This document shows, piece by piece, positions 49,519 to 61,500 of a stretch of 64,000 nucleotides of DNA. Below the pieces are notes generated by a model. It was not told the DNA's origin. It was given only the letters and a program-made list of their open reading frames with translations, and searched no databases. The position numbers were made by a program, and so were the translations under genes. Origin of the DNA: Niveibacterium umoris (lineage in GTDB: Bacteria; Pseudomonadota; Gammaproteobacteria; Burkholderiales; Rhodocyclaceae); the NCBI RefSeq assembly GCF_014197015.1, contig NZ_JACIET010000001.1, positions 62,001 to 126,000 of the forward strand, read 5' to 3'. The first letter of the stretch is position 1. Each line of letters begins with the position of its first letter.

Positions 49519-50142
49519 TCATTCGACCTGAAAGACGAAGTCCTGCGTTGCGACGACGTCGTCGGCGCCGGAGACGCACCGATACTGCATGACGGCCTGT
49601 CTGACGGCGTTATGGAAGATCCGCGGACCGGAGAGGATCTGCACCTCGATGACTTTGCCATTGCGGATCAGCGCCTGGGCCTTCACCGTGCCACCGATAC
49701 CGTCATCCAGCGCGCGCTGCGGCATCTCGGGGGCGATCTGTTGCGGGCAGGCGAGGCGCAGTTCGACCTTGGGCGGCAGCGCGGGTGCGGCCGGCGGCGG
49801 CGTGATGTGCGCCGGCTCGGGCGGCGGTGTGTTGGTCACAGCGGACACCACCGCCTCGGTCGCGGTCTGCGGCACCGGAACATCGGGCTTGGGCACGTAA
49901 GGTGTCGGCTCGCTGGCGGGCGGCTGTTCCTGCTTGATCTGCTTGGGTGGCGGCGGCGGCGGGGGAGGCAACTGCACCTCCTGCACCACCGTGGCCTCAA
50001 GCGGCTTCTTGATCAGGTTGACGGCCTTGCGTGCAAGACCGCTCACCAGTGCGTAGCCGACCAGCGCGTGCAGCAGCACCACGATGACGAGGCCCCGGGC
50101 CCGGCGAGGCGATTCCTCGACCGGATTGAGTGCGAACTCCAT
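49519..50142 (-). CDS. tonB: TonB energy transducer (module 2)
   Basis: A 207-residue TonB. The anchor LVIVVLLHALVGYALVSGLA, the spacer VQEVQLPPPPPPPPKQIKQ with further Pro-rich and Thr-rich stretches, and a C-terminal domain (ALDDGIGGTVKAQALIRNGK ... FHNAVRQAVMQYRCVS) are present. It shares the anchor style HxLxGxALxSGLARK with TonB of module 1, so the two are paralogues. Likely dedicated to receptor 2. Last gene of exbB-exbD-exbD-tonB. Confidence 0.9.
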   Translation of the reverse strand: MEFALNPVEESPRRARGLVIVVLLHALVGYALVSGLARKAVNLIKKPLEATVVQEVQLPPPPPPPPKQIKQEQPPASEPTPYVPKPDVPVPQTATEAVVSAVTNTPPPEPAHITPPPAAPALPPKVELRLACPQQIAPEMPQRALDDGIGGTVKAQALIRNGKVIEVQILSGPRIFHNAVRQAVMQYRCVSGADDVVATQDFVFQVE

Positions 50143-50160
50143 GTCTGTGCTCCTGCAGGG

Positions 50161-50598
50161 CTATTCGATGAATTGCTCGCTGCCAACGACAGCGATCTTC
50201 GACAGGCCGTCGCGTTGCGCGGTCGCGAGCACATGGGCGACGAGGTCGTACTTCGCATGCTTCTCCGGCCGCAGATGCACCTCCGGTTGCGGCATGCGCG
50301 CGGCCGCTGCTGCGATCCGGTTTTCGAGCTCGAGGCGGCTGGTGATCGGTTCCCCCTGCCAGTACAGCGTGCCGCCCTGGTCGATGTCGATCTTCACCAC
50401 CTCGGGCTTGACGTCCGACGGGGGTGGGTTGCCGGTCGGCATGTTGAGGTTCACCGAATGCAACTGCACCGGAATCGTGATGATCAGCATGATCAGCAGC
50501 ACCAGCATCACGTCGATCAGTGGCGTGGTGTTGATGTCCGCCATCACGCCGGCGGCTTCCGGCAGCGGTTTGCGCCGTTTCATGCGCGTAAGTGCCAT
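50161..50598 (-). CDS. exbD: ExbD-family transporter, second copy (module 2)
   Basis: A 145-residue ExbD with helix INTTPLIDVMLVLLIMLIIT and its aspartate. The ending VVGSEQFIE parallels the second ExbD of module 1 (VGAEQFM), so each module has the same pair of ExbD types. It starts 27 bp after the first copy. Confidence 0.92.
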   Translation of the reverse strand: MALTRMKRRKPLPEAAGVMADINTTPLIDVMLVLLIMLIITIPVQLHSVNLNMPTGNPPPSDVKPEVVKIDIDQGGTLYWQGEPITSRLELENRIAAAAARMPQPEVHLRPEKHAKYDLVAHVLATAQRDGLSKIAVVGSEQFIE

Positions 50599-50625
50599 GT
50601 TGTCTCCTCCTCCTTCGCGCCGGGC

Positions 50626-51051
50626 TTAGCTGCCGCGCGCACCCGGTTCGGTCACGAAAGCGACTTTCGCGATCCCAGCACGCTGGCAGGCATACAGCAC
50701 CTTGCCGACGCCGTCGTAGTCCGCCCGCAGGTCGCCGCGGATATGCACCTCGGGCTGCGGCTTGATCGTCGAGATCTTCTTGAGCCGATCGACGAGCGCC
50801 TCGGTGTTCGCCAGCTTCAGGTCGTTCCAGTGGATCGCGCCCTGCAGGTCGACTGAGACCACGATGTTCTCCGGCTTCGTTTCCCGCACTTCGACGCGCT
50901 CCTTGGGAAGCTCCACCGGCACCGAGGTACGCACCACCGGAATCGTGATCAGGAAGATGATCAGCAAGACCAGCATCACATCCACCAGCGGCGTCGTGTT
51001 GATCTCGGAGACAACGCCCCCCTGGCTACCGCCTCCGACATTCATCCCCAT
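50626..51051 (-). CDS. exbD: ExbD-family transporter, first copy (module 2)
   Basis: A 141-residue ExbD with INTTPLVDVMLVLLIIFLIT; the C-terminus KVAFVTEPGARGS parallels the first ExbD of module 1 (KVGFITEPSAEEV). It starts 4 bp after exbB. Start at 51051; an ATG two codons further in is possible. Confidence 0.92.
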   Translation of the reverse strand: MGMNVGGGSQGGVVSEINTTPLVDVMLVLLIIFLITIPVVRTSVPVELPKERVEVRETKPENIVVSVDLQGAIHWNDLKLANTEALVDRLKKISTIKPQPEVHIRGDLRADYDGVGKVLYACQRAGIAKVAFVTEPGARGS

Positions 51052-51055
51052 GGCG

Positions 51056-51910
51056 TCAGGCCTTGGCGCGGGTCGTGCGCAGCAGGGTGCGGTAGAGCAC
51101 GTTGCCGAAGACCTGCAGTTCGTCCATCGCCGTCTTGTTGCGGCGGACCAGATAGTTGTAGCCCAGCACTGCCGGCACCGCGACGGCGAGGCCGATCGCC
51201 GTCATGATCAGCGCTTCGCCCACCGGGCCAGCCACCTTGTCGATCGAGGCCTGGCCCGCGACGCCGATCGCCGTCAGGGCGTGGTAGATGCCCCAGACGG
51301 TGCCGAACAGGCCGACAAAGGGGGCGGTGGAGCCGACGGTGGCGAGGAAGGACAGGCCGCCCTGCATCCGCGCGTTGACCTGTTCGAGCGAATGATCGAG
51401 CGATGTCGTGATCCAGGTGTTCATGTCCATGTGGTCGTCCACATCGTTGTGCGAACGTGTCGCCTCGATGCCGGACTCGGCAATGAAGCGATAGGCGCTG
51501 CGCTCATGCAGCGCGCCGGCGCCTTCCTGGACGCTCGCTGCGCTGCGGAAGCTCTGCTGGGCTGCGCGGCCGTGCTTGCGCAGACGGGCCTGCTCGAGCG
51601 CCTTCACGACGATGATGTACCAGCTGCCCATCGACATGATCAGCATCATCACCAGCACCGAGCGGGCAACGAAGTCGCCGCCCTTCCACAGCGCGTCGAG
51701 GCCATAGGGGTTGTCGACGGCATCGCCCGTGGCGGCCTTGTGGGATGTGCCGGCGCCTTGGGCCAGTGCGGTGCCGAGGTTGGTGTCGGCAGCGGCGACC
51801 TGGACCGGCGCATTGTCGGGCGCCACGGCGGTGTCGGCGGCGATGGCCGGGTGGGTGAATGCAGCGCCGAGCGCGAGGCTCAGCGTGGCGAGCAGGTGGC
51901 GGAAGTTCAT
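51056..51910 (-). CDS. exbB: ExbB/TolQ-family proton channel subunit (module 2)
   Basis: A 284-residue ExbB with a signal peptide (MNFRHLLATLSLALGAAFTHPAIAA) and an extra polar stretch of about 35 residues before VDNPYGLDALWKGGDFVARS. Channel helices GGLSFLATVGSTAPFVGLFG and GEALIMTAIGLAVAVPAVLGYNYLVRR are nearly identical to module 1. AGGAG precedes the ATG at 51910. The upstream region carries the candidate GntR operator. First gene of the operon. Confidence 0.93.
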   Translation of the reverse strand: MNFRHLLATLSLALGAAFTHPAIAADTAVAPDNAPVQVAAADTNLGTALAQGAGTSHKAATGDAVDNPYGLDALWKGGDFVARSVLVMMLIMSMGSWYIIVVKALEQARLRKHGRAAQQSFRSAASVQEGAGALHERSAYRFIAESGIEATRSHNDVDDHMDMNTWITTSLDHSLEQVNARMQGGLSFLATVGSTAPFVGLFGTVWGIYHALTAIGVAGQASIDKVAGPVGEALIMTAIGLAVAVPAVLGYNYLVRRNKTAMDELQVFGNVLYRTLLRTTRAKA

Positions 51911-51967
51911 GGTTGCTCCTGACTTTGACGATGGTTTGCTGGCTCGAAATCGAACCTGGCATTTATT

Positions 51968-51997
51968 TGGTGTGATACCAGTCTAGAACCAGCAATA
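51968..51997. promoter_or_regulatory. Candidate GntR operator upstream of module 2 exbB
   Basis: TGGT-GTGAT-ACCA inverted repeat (51968-51980), then TCTAGA and ACCAGCAATA (51988-51997). It combines the 12-mer of the receptor 2 site and the 10-mer of the GlcNAc operon site, about 58 bp before the exbB start. Confidence 0.5.
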
Positions 51998-52560
51998 AGA
52001 CCTGTCAATCGCCGCATCAGAAGTCCTGATCTGTCGAGGTCAGGGCGTGCGCACGAAGCGCCGGCGCTGCCCTGCGGCTGTTGCAACCGGAAGCGGACGG
52101 GGAGGCTCCGGCGCTTGGCAAGTCGCGGTGGCCCTCAGCGGGCGCGGAGTTGGGGGGGGGGGCGGCGCGGCGCATGCGCTCGCTCAGTCCTTGGTTTTCA
52201 GGTCGGGGACGCACTCGCAGTCGGATGCCCTGATGTCGCGCCGGTTGGCCGCTGTGTAATCGCCCATTGCAGGTGTCGTCCGCCCGAACCTTGCCTTCTC
52301 GGGGTCGGCTTACGAACGGATCGGGTCGTGCCGCGGAACGGTGGTGCCAATGCATGTGCACAGGATCGCTCTTGCCTGCAGGGCCTCGAGGCGCCGGCGC
52401 TTCCTTTCCCGCTTCGACCGACCGATCACGTTCCGCCGAGTCGTTAAAGTTTGTAACCGGGCCGCCGTTAAGGCCAGTGCGCCACCCCCCAGATGCGCTG
52501 CGTGTCGGAACCCAGACTTGTTTGGCCGTCAATCCGGTCTTTCGAACCGAATCGAGTTCA
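51998..52560 (+). other. Gene-free upstream region of the giant surface protein
   Basis: About 560 bp in which several open frames exist on both strands but none has protein-like composition or a ribosome site. It contains a run of 11 G (52151-52161). The promoter of the giant gene must be here; I cannot place it. Confidence 0.45.
52151..52161 (+). repeat. Poly-G tract (11 G)
   Basis: An uninterrupted run of eleven G, the longest homopolymer I noticed in the window, about 400 bp upstream of the giant gene start. Prone to slippage; also prone to sequencing error. Confidence 0.85.
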
Positions 52561-55500
52561 ATGCAGATGACTCTTGGACCTTTGCGAGTAGTGCGCCTTC
52601 TCGGTTTGATGGCGGCAGTCTGGCTCAGTGGGCACGCCGTCGACGCGCTGGCCGCGAACCTTGGCCCTCAAACCAGTCAGTGTCTGGGCGCGTCTTGTCC
52701 GGCGACCTACACGCCGGTCGGTACCTGCGGGAGCTTTACCGGGCGTGACGAGGCTTACAGCGTCGTCGTCGGGGGGCGTTACTCGGTGATATCCGGGGCG
52801 GCCGAGGCAGAAGGCCGCATCTGGGTTGGCAACGGGCTGGTCCAGAGCAAGGGCGGGATTTTCAACGTCGCGCAGGTGGGTGTTGGCGCCTGTGTGGTGC
52901 CACCCGACGCAGGGGTTGATCCGCTGCCAGGCCACCTGCTGGTGAACGGCGGCATCACCCTCGGCGCCAGCGACACGCTGCTGGTGGGCCTGCCGAACAT
53001 CATCTCGAATGTGGTGCTGAGCGGTTCGGTGAGCGCGACGGGCGTGGTGTCGACGCTGGGTACGGTCTCGTCCGGCGCTACGGTGCCGGCTTCGCCGGTC
53101 AATTTTGCTGCGATGCGCACGCAGGCAAGCTACTGGGCGGGGGTGAGTGCGAATGGCACCGTGATCCCCGGCGCGACCACGGTGTTCCAGGGCGACGGCA
53201 GCTCGAGCCTGCAGAAGTTCAATCTGCCCGCCGGCGGTTTGGGTGGCGTGGTCGTCCAGTTCAGCAATATCCCCGCGACGGCGACTGTGCTGATCAACGT
53301 GCCTGATAGCGGCACGGTGACGCTCAATACGCTGGATTTCGTCGATGCGAGCGGGTCTGGCGGCTTTGCGTTCTCGACCGCGCTGACACGGCGCATCCTG
53401 TGGAACTTCCCCAATGCGTCGCAGGCGAACTTCACCGGCTTCTCGCAGTTCCAGGGGAGCGTGCTCATCCCCAACGGCAATGCGTTGATGGCGGTGCCCG
53501 GTGTGAACGGGCGTTTTCTGGTCAGCGGCGATCTGACGCAGAACGGCGCGGAATTCCACAACTACGACTTCCTCGGCACGCTGCCCAATGCGGTTGGCAC
53601 CCTGGCGACGACGAAGACGCTTTCTGCGGTCAATGGCGTGGCGGTTCCGGTCGGCTACCAGGCCAGACCGGGCGACGTGCTCACCTACAGCATCGCCGTG
53701 CGCGAGACCGGCGGGGCCGCGTCGGCGAGCACAACCCTGAGCGAGACCGTACCGGCAACCACCTCGTACAGCGGAAGCGGCGAGGGCTGGACGGGCGCGT
53801 GTGCGTCGGCGGGCTCAAGCTGCACGCAGACCGTTTCGGTCGGTGCCGGCGCGACAGTGACCAAGAGTTTCTCGGTCAAGGTTGCCAGTCCGATTCCGGA
53901 TAACGTGACGAGCATCGCCAACACGGTGGCCAGCAGCGCGGGAAGCTGCACGAGCTGCACTGTGACGACGCCAACCGTACCCAAGCTCGCGGTGCAGAAG
54001 AGCGGGCCTGCAAGCTTCCTTGCAGGCGGGGCTGGAACCTATACGGTGACGGTCAGCAATCTGGGCGGCAGCAACACCACGGGGACGATCACCTTTACCG
54101 ATACCCTGCCAGCGGGACTGAGCTTCGGGGCTCAGACGCTGGGCGCCACCAGTCTTGCGTGCACGGCGACAGGGCCGGTCGTGACCTGCAGTGGCACCCC
54201 GACGCTCGCACCGGGGGGCAGCGTGACGGTGGCCTATACCGCCGTAGCCGGGGTTGGCATCAGCGGCACGCTGACCAACGCGGTGACGCTGACGGCGCGC
54301 GGCGGCGACCCGCGCGTGCCGAGCTGCGACAACGCGGCGCCGGCAGCCGGCAGCAACAACCAGTCGACTGACAAGCTGTGCGCCAAGGCCAGCGCCGGGT
54401 CGGTCACCGGCACGCTGGTCACCACCAAGACCCTGACCACGGTGAACGGCGGGCCGGTTCCTGGCGGCTACCAGGCACGCGCCGGTGACGTGCAGATCTA
54501 CAGCATCGCCGTCCAGGAAACGGGTGGCGTAGCCTCGGCGGCGACGACGCTTGGCGAGACAGTCCCTGCAAACTCAAGTTACTCGGGCAGTGGCGAAGGG
54601 TGGAGCGCGGGCTGTGCCGCGGCCGCGACGAGTTGCACCCAATCGGTTACCGTCGGGGCCGGCGCCACCGTCACCAAGCTGTTCACGATCACCCTGGCGG
54701 CCACCCTGCCGGATAACGTCACCAGCATCGCCAACACGGTGACCAGTTCCAGCGGCAGCTGTGCGGCGTGCACGGTTACGACACCGACCGTGCCCAAGCT
54801 CGCGGTCAGCAAGTCGGGGCCGGCAACGATCGCCGCGGGCGGGACGGCCAGCTACACCGTGACGGTGGCCAACATCGGCGGTGCAACGACCAGCGGCACG
54901 GTCAGTCTGTCCGATGCGCTGCCCAGCGGGCTGTCGCTCCTCAGTCAGACCGCCGGTGCACCAGGACTGGTCTGCAGCGGCACGACCACGGTGACGTGTA
55001 GCGGCACCCCGAACATCGCGGCGGGGGCCAGCGTGGTGCTGACTTACAGCGTGAGCGCAGGGGTCGGGATCAGCGGGACGCTGACCAACGCCGTGACGCT
55101 GACCGCGCGCGGCGGTGACCCGCGTACGCCGAGTTGCGACAACGCTACTCCTGCAGTGGGCGCCAACAATCAATCGTCCGACAAGCTGTGCGCCAAGGCG
55201 AGCGCAGCCACGACCAGCGGCTCACTCACCACCACGAAGACCCTCTCCTCGGTCAACGGCGGCGCTGTGCCCGGGGGGTATCAGGCCAAAGCGGGCGATG
55301 TGCTCGGCTATACGCTTGCGATTCACGAAACGGGTGGTCTGGCTTCGGCCTCGACGACCCTCGGCGAGACCGTGCCGGCCAACACCAGCTACACCGGCGT
55401 CGCCGAAGGCTGGAGCGCCGGATGTGCAGGCCCGGGCACAAGCTGCAGCCAGGCGGTGACCGTCGGTGCCGGTGCGACCGTCAGCAAGAGCTTCACCGTC

Positions 55501-58500
55501 ACGGTAGCCAGTCCGATCCCGGATAACGTGACCCGTATCGCCAACACGGTGACCAGCAGCAGCGGCAGTTGTGGCAGCTGCACGGTGACTACGCCGACCG
55601 TTCCCAAGCTCAGCGTCCTCAAGAGCGGCCCGGCCAGTTTCGCGGCTGGCGGCAGTGGCGCCTATACGCTGACGGTGTCGAACACCGGGGGCAGCGTCAC
55701 CAGTGGTGCTGTCACCTTGAGTGACGTGCTGCCATCAGGTCTGAGCTTCAGCGCACAAACGGCGGGTGCAGCAAGCCTGGTGTGCTCTGGCACCACCACG
55801 GTCACGTGTACAGGCACCCCCAGCCTTGCACCCGGCGCATCGATCATCGTTGGCTACACGGTGGCGGCAGGGGTCGGCATCAGCGGCACCTTGACCAACG
55901 CGGTGACGCTGACCGCGCGTGGCGGCGATCCGCGTACGCCCAGTTGCGACAATGCGGCGCCGGCGGCCGGCAGCAACAATCAATCGACTGACAAGCTGTG
56001 CGCGAAGTCCTCGGCGAACTCGACCTCCGGCAGTCCGGTTGTATCGAAAGCGCTGACCACCGTGACGCGGGGCGGTACGCCGCTGAGCGGGGCAAGCCTT
56101 CCGGCAACGGTGCGCGCTGGCGACGTACTCACCTACACGATCACGTCCCAGGAAGTGAGTGGCGGCGGCGCCATCTCGGTGACGCTGAACGAGACCGTTC
56201 CGGCCAACAGCAGCTATACCGGCAGCGCGGAAGGGTGGTCTGCGGGATGCACGACGGCAGGCTCCACATGTAGCCAGACCTTCCTGCTCGGGTCGAGCGC
56301 CACGGCGACGGTGAATTTCTCCGTCACCGTGGCATCGCCGATTCCCGACTCGGTGACTGCGATCACCAACACCGTCACGACAAGCCCAGGCGTCTGCACG
56401 ACCTGTACCGTGGTGACGCCCACGGTACCGAAGCTCGCCGTGCAGAAGAGCGGACCGGCCTCGATCGCGGCCGGCGGCAGCGGCAGCTACACAGTCACGG
56501 TGTCGAATCTGGGCGGGACTACGACGAGCGGTGCAGTCAGCTTTACCGACACCCTGCCGTCCGGCTTGAGCTTCGGCGCCCAGACTGCCGGGGCGGCGAG
56601 TCTGGTCTGTTCGGCCGCCGGGCAGCTTGTGACTTGCACCGGTTCTCCCAGCATCGCTGCGGGCGCGAGCGTGGGGGTGAGTTACGGTGTCACGGCGGGT
56701 ACCGGACTTTCGGCGACGCTGACCAATGACGTCACGCTGACGGCGCGCGGCGGTGATCCGCGCACGCCGAGTTGCGATAACAGCGCACCGGCCGCGGGCG
56801 CGAACAATCAATCGACCGACAAACTGTGTGCGAAGGCCACCGCGGTGACGACCAGTGGCACCCTGTCGACCGTCAAGACGCTCAGCCTTGTCAATGGCGT
56901 CGCGGTGCCGGGCGGCTACCGCGCCAAGGGCGGTGATGTGCTGACCTACAGCATCGCCGTTCAGGAAACCGGCGGCATTGCGGCAGGGACGACCACGCTC
57001 GGCGAAACAGTGCCGGCGAACACCAGCTACAGCGGTAGCGCCGAGGGCTGGAGCGCAGGCTGTGGCGGCGCCGGTACGACTTGTTCTCAGGCGCTGACGG
57101 TCGCCGCGGGTGCAACGGTGACGAAGACCTTCACCGTGACGGTGGCCGCACTGATACCCGATGGCGTCACGTCGATCGGCAACACGGTGACCAGCAGTGG
57201 CGGCACGTGCGGCGCCTGCACGGTGACGACGCCGACGCTGCCCAAGCTCACGGTGCAGAAGTCGGGCCCGGCCAGCTTTGCCGCCGGGACCAGTGCAAGC
57301 TACACCGTGACGGTGTCGAACGTGGGCGGCAGCGCGACCAGCGGTGCAGTGAGTTTCACCGATACGCTGCCGGCTGGGCTCACCTTCCTTTCGCAGAGCG
57401 CGGGGGCGGCGAGCCTGGTCTGCTCGACCGCCGGACAGACCGTGACGTGTTCCGGCACGCCGGCCATCGCACCGGCGGGGAACGTCGTAGTGGCGTACTC
57501 CGTCTCGGTCGGCCTCGGCGTTTCAGGCGTGCTGACCAACAGCGTCGTGATCAGCGCCGGAGGCGGCGATCCACGCACGCCGTCGTGTGACAACGCGGCG
57601 CCTGCGGCAGGTGCGAGCAACCAGTCGAGCGACAAGCTGTGCGCGAAGTCCAGCGGCACTGCCACCACCGGGACGCTGAGCACCACCAAGACGCTGAGCG
57701 CGGTCAATGGTGGCGCGGTCCCTGGGGGTTACCAGGCCCGCGGCGGTGATGTGCAGACCTATACCCTGGCGGTTCGCGAAACCGGCGGCGTCGCCTCCGC
57801 TGCGACCGTGCTGACCGAGACCGTTCCGCTGCATACCAGCTACAGCGGCAGCAGCGAGGGCTGGACCGGAACCTGCGCGGGTGCCGGCACCAGTTGCACC
57901 CAGAACGTCGTGGTCGCAGCGGGCGCGACGGTGTCGAAGACCTTCACCGTGACGGTAGCCAACCCGCTGCCAGACGGTGTGTCGGTGATTGCCAACACGG
58001 TGAGCAGCGACAATGGCCTTTGCGCAAGTTGCACTGTGGCGCCACCAACGGTGCCGAAACTGTCGATCCAGAAGGCGGGCCCGTCGACGCTCGCCGGCGG
58101 CGGTACGGCGACCTATACGGTAACGCTCGCCAACGTAGGGGGAAGTGCGACCAGCGGCACCGTGAGCTTTACGGATACCTTGCCGGCCGGGCTGAGCTAT
58201 GTCGGGCAAGTGGCGGGCACGCCTGCGCTGGCCTGCAGCGCATCGGGTGCCGCAGTGACCTGTAGCGGCGCGCCGGCCATGGCGCCGGGCGCCAGCATCG
58301 TTGTCCGTTACCAGGTGGCCGTGGCGCTCGGAACGACTGGCATCGCTACCAATCCGGTGCGCTATGTCGCCACCGGTGGCGACCCGCGCACCCCGAATTG
58401 CGACAACACTGCCGACCCGGCGGCCGGAACCGGAAACACGTCGTCCGACCGCTTGTGCGCTAAATGGTCCGCCAATGTCGTAGCGGGGTCGCCGGCGGTG

Positions 58501-61500
58501 TCGAAAGCGCTGACGGCGGTGGTGCGCGGCGGCACGACGCTGAGTGGCGCCAGTCTGCCTGCGGCGGTGCAGGGCGGCGATCGACTTGTCTATACGATCA
58601 CGGTTCAGGAAACCACGGGCACTGGCGGGGCGACGACGGTGCTGACCGAGGCGGTGCCAGCGAACACCAGCTACAGCGGAAGCGCCGAGGGCTGGAGCGG
58701 CTGCAGCGGAGCAGGCTCGAGCTGCACGCAGTCCGTTGGCGTGAGCGCGGGGCAGTCGGTCACCCGCAACTTCACCGTGACCGTGGCCAACCCCCTGTCG
58801 GTTGGCGTTGCGAGCATCGTGAACGGGATCACCAGCAGCGCTGGGATCTGCACCACTTGCACCGTGGTCACGCCGACGCTGCCGCGTCTGGCGATCAGCA
58901 AGAGTGGGCCACCCACGCTGGCGATTGGCGGGCAGGGCGACTACGTAGTGACCGTCAGCAACAGCGGCGGCGTGGCGACCAGTGGGGCCCTGAGCTTCAC
59001 CGACACCTTGCCCACCGGCCTGAGTTTTGTCGCGCAGTCAGCGGGTGCTGCCAATCTGGTCTGCACAGCTGCGGGTCAGGTGATCACATGCAGCGGCGCG
59101 CCAGCGATTCCCAGCGGTGGAAGCATTGCGGTGGGCTATTCCGTGAGTGTCGGTGCGGGTGCGGTGGCCCCGGTGGTCAACCCGGTTCGCCTCACAGCGC
59201 TCGGTGGCGATCCGCGCACGCCGACGTGCGACAACACCAACCCCGGTACGGGCAGCGGCAATCAGTCTTCCGACCAGCTTTGTGCGAAGTGGAGCGCCAG
59301 CACCGTATCCGGCAACCCGGTCGTGACCAAGTCGATCGAACGCGTCGTACGCGGCGGCGTCACGCTCTCGGGCGCGAACTTGCCCTCCAGTCTCGCTGCC
59401 GGCGATATCGTGACCTGGGCGATACGGATCCAGGAAAGCACCGGCAGCGGCGGGATCTCGACCACGATCACCGAGACCGTTCCGAACCACACCACCTATG
59501 GTGGCAGTAGTGAGGGTTGGAGCGGCTGTAGCACGGCGACGACCACTTGCGCCCAGTCGGTCACGCTGAGCGCGGGCCAGATCCGCACCCTGGAGTTCAC
59601 CGCGGTGCTTGCGACGCCGCTGCCTGCAGGTGTGACGTCGATTTCCAACTCGGTGACGACGTCAGTGGGATCGTGCGCGAACTGCACCGTTGTGGCGCCG
59701 ACACCACCGCGGCTTGCCGTCAGCAAGAGCGGCCCGGCGACGCTGGTAGCCGGCAGTACGGCCAGCTACAGCGTGACCCTGACAAACGTTGGCGGCAGCT
59801 CGACGGTGGGGCAGGTCGCCTTCAGCGACACGCTGCCCAGCGGGCAGACCTTCGGGGCGCAGACGGCGGGCGTATCGACCATGGCCTGCAGTTCCGCCGG
59901 GCAGGTGGGGGCTTGTGTCGGCACGCCGAATCTTGCGCCAGGCCAGTCGCTCACGATCAGCTACAACGCGAACATCGACCCGGCTGCGCGGGGCTTGCTG
60001 ACGAACGTGGTCAGACCGCTGCTGCCGCTGTCGCTCGGCGGTGATCCGCGTCCGCCCGTCTGCGACAACGCAGACCCGGCAGCAGGAACTGCCAACCAGT
60101 CCAGCGACCAGCTGTGCGCAAAGTTCACCGGCACCGCGGTGGCACCGGGGCTAAACACCACCAAGACGCTCAGTCTGGTCAACGGTGCGGCTGTGCCGGC
60201 AGGCTACCGCGCACGGGGTGGAGATCGCCTGACCTACTCGATCAGCGTGGCCGAAACCAGCGGGAGCGTCGGCGGCACGGTGGACCTGACCGAGGTGGTG
60301 CCGCAATACAGCAGCTACAGCGGCAGCGCCGAGGGCTGGGCCGGTTGCACTGCCGCCGGGTCGACCTGCGTGCAGACGGTCGCGGTTGCCGCGGGTGGCA
60401 GCACCACTCGAAGCTTCACCATTACCGTCGCGAATCCCTTGCCCGATGGCGCGGCCCGCATCATCAACAGTGTCGCAGCGAGCAGCGGTGCCTGCGCCAA
60501 CTGTACGGTCATCACGCCGACGCTGCCGCGCCTTGAGATTGCCAAGGCCGGCCCCGCCACGCTGAGTGTAGGGGGTACGATCAGCTACACGGTGACCGTG
60601 TCCAATACCGGCGGCAGCAGCACCAGCGGTACCGTGAGTTTTGTCGACACGCTGCCGACGGCACTGACCTTCGCCGCCCAGACGGCTGGTGCGCCCGTGC
60701 TCACCTGCGCGCCGGGTGCGGGCAACACCGTTACCTGCAGTGGTACGCCCGATCTGGCGAGCGGCGCCTCGGCCTCGGTGAGCTACACGGTCAACGTTGC
60801 GGCGACGGTCGCCGGATCGCAGGTCAACGCGGTGCGCCTGAGCGCGCTCGGCGGCGATCCTGCTACGCCCGTTTGCGATAACGGCGACCCGGCGGGCGGG
60901 GCGAGCAACCAGTCCAGTGACCGCCGCTGCGCCAAACATGCTGTCGGCGCCAACGGGGTGGCCGCGACGCTCAAGCGTGTCATAGCGGTCGCGCGCGGGT
61001 CGCAGCGCTTCACGGCGGCTGCAGGCAACTTGCCGGCTGCCGTCAAGCCGGGCGACGTCGTGACCTACGCGATCGAAGTGAGCGAGACTTCCGGTACCGC
61101 CGGGGTACGCACCACGTTGACGGAACAGGTGCCGGCCGGGACCACCTACACCGGCAGTGGCGAAGGCTGGAGCGGGTGCGCGGCTGCGCTTTCGACGTGC
61201 AACCGCACGCTTGACGTCGGCGCGGGCCAGAAGGCGACGCTCAACTTTACCGTGACGCTGGATGCGGCGATCCCGAGCGGTGCCAGCGGTGTCACGAATA
61301 CAGTCGCGAGCAGCAGCGGTACATGCAACCCCTGCACTGTGACCACGCCTTACTCGGCATCGCTGTCCGGAACGGTGTGGCTGGACGCGAACCATAACCG
61401 CAAGCTCGATTCGAACGAGAAGCCGGTGGCGGGCATCTCGGTCGTGCTGCTCGACGTCGATGGCAAGGCGCTGCCTGGCGTCGCGCCCGCTGTCACCGAT

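Noticed and set aside
52017..52532. A 171-codon minus-strand frame upstream of the giant gene
   Set aside because: It crosses the poly-G tract, has low-complexity Arg/Pro/Gly composition and no ribosome site.
52561..61365. CRISPR array or DNA satellite in the repeat region
   Set aside because: The roughly 810-bp periodicity is in frame and protein-coding, with diverged copies; no short direct repeats with spacers exist anywhere in the window.
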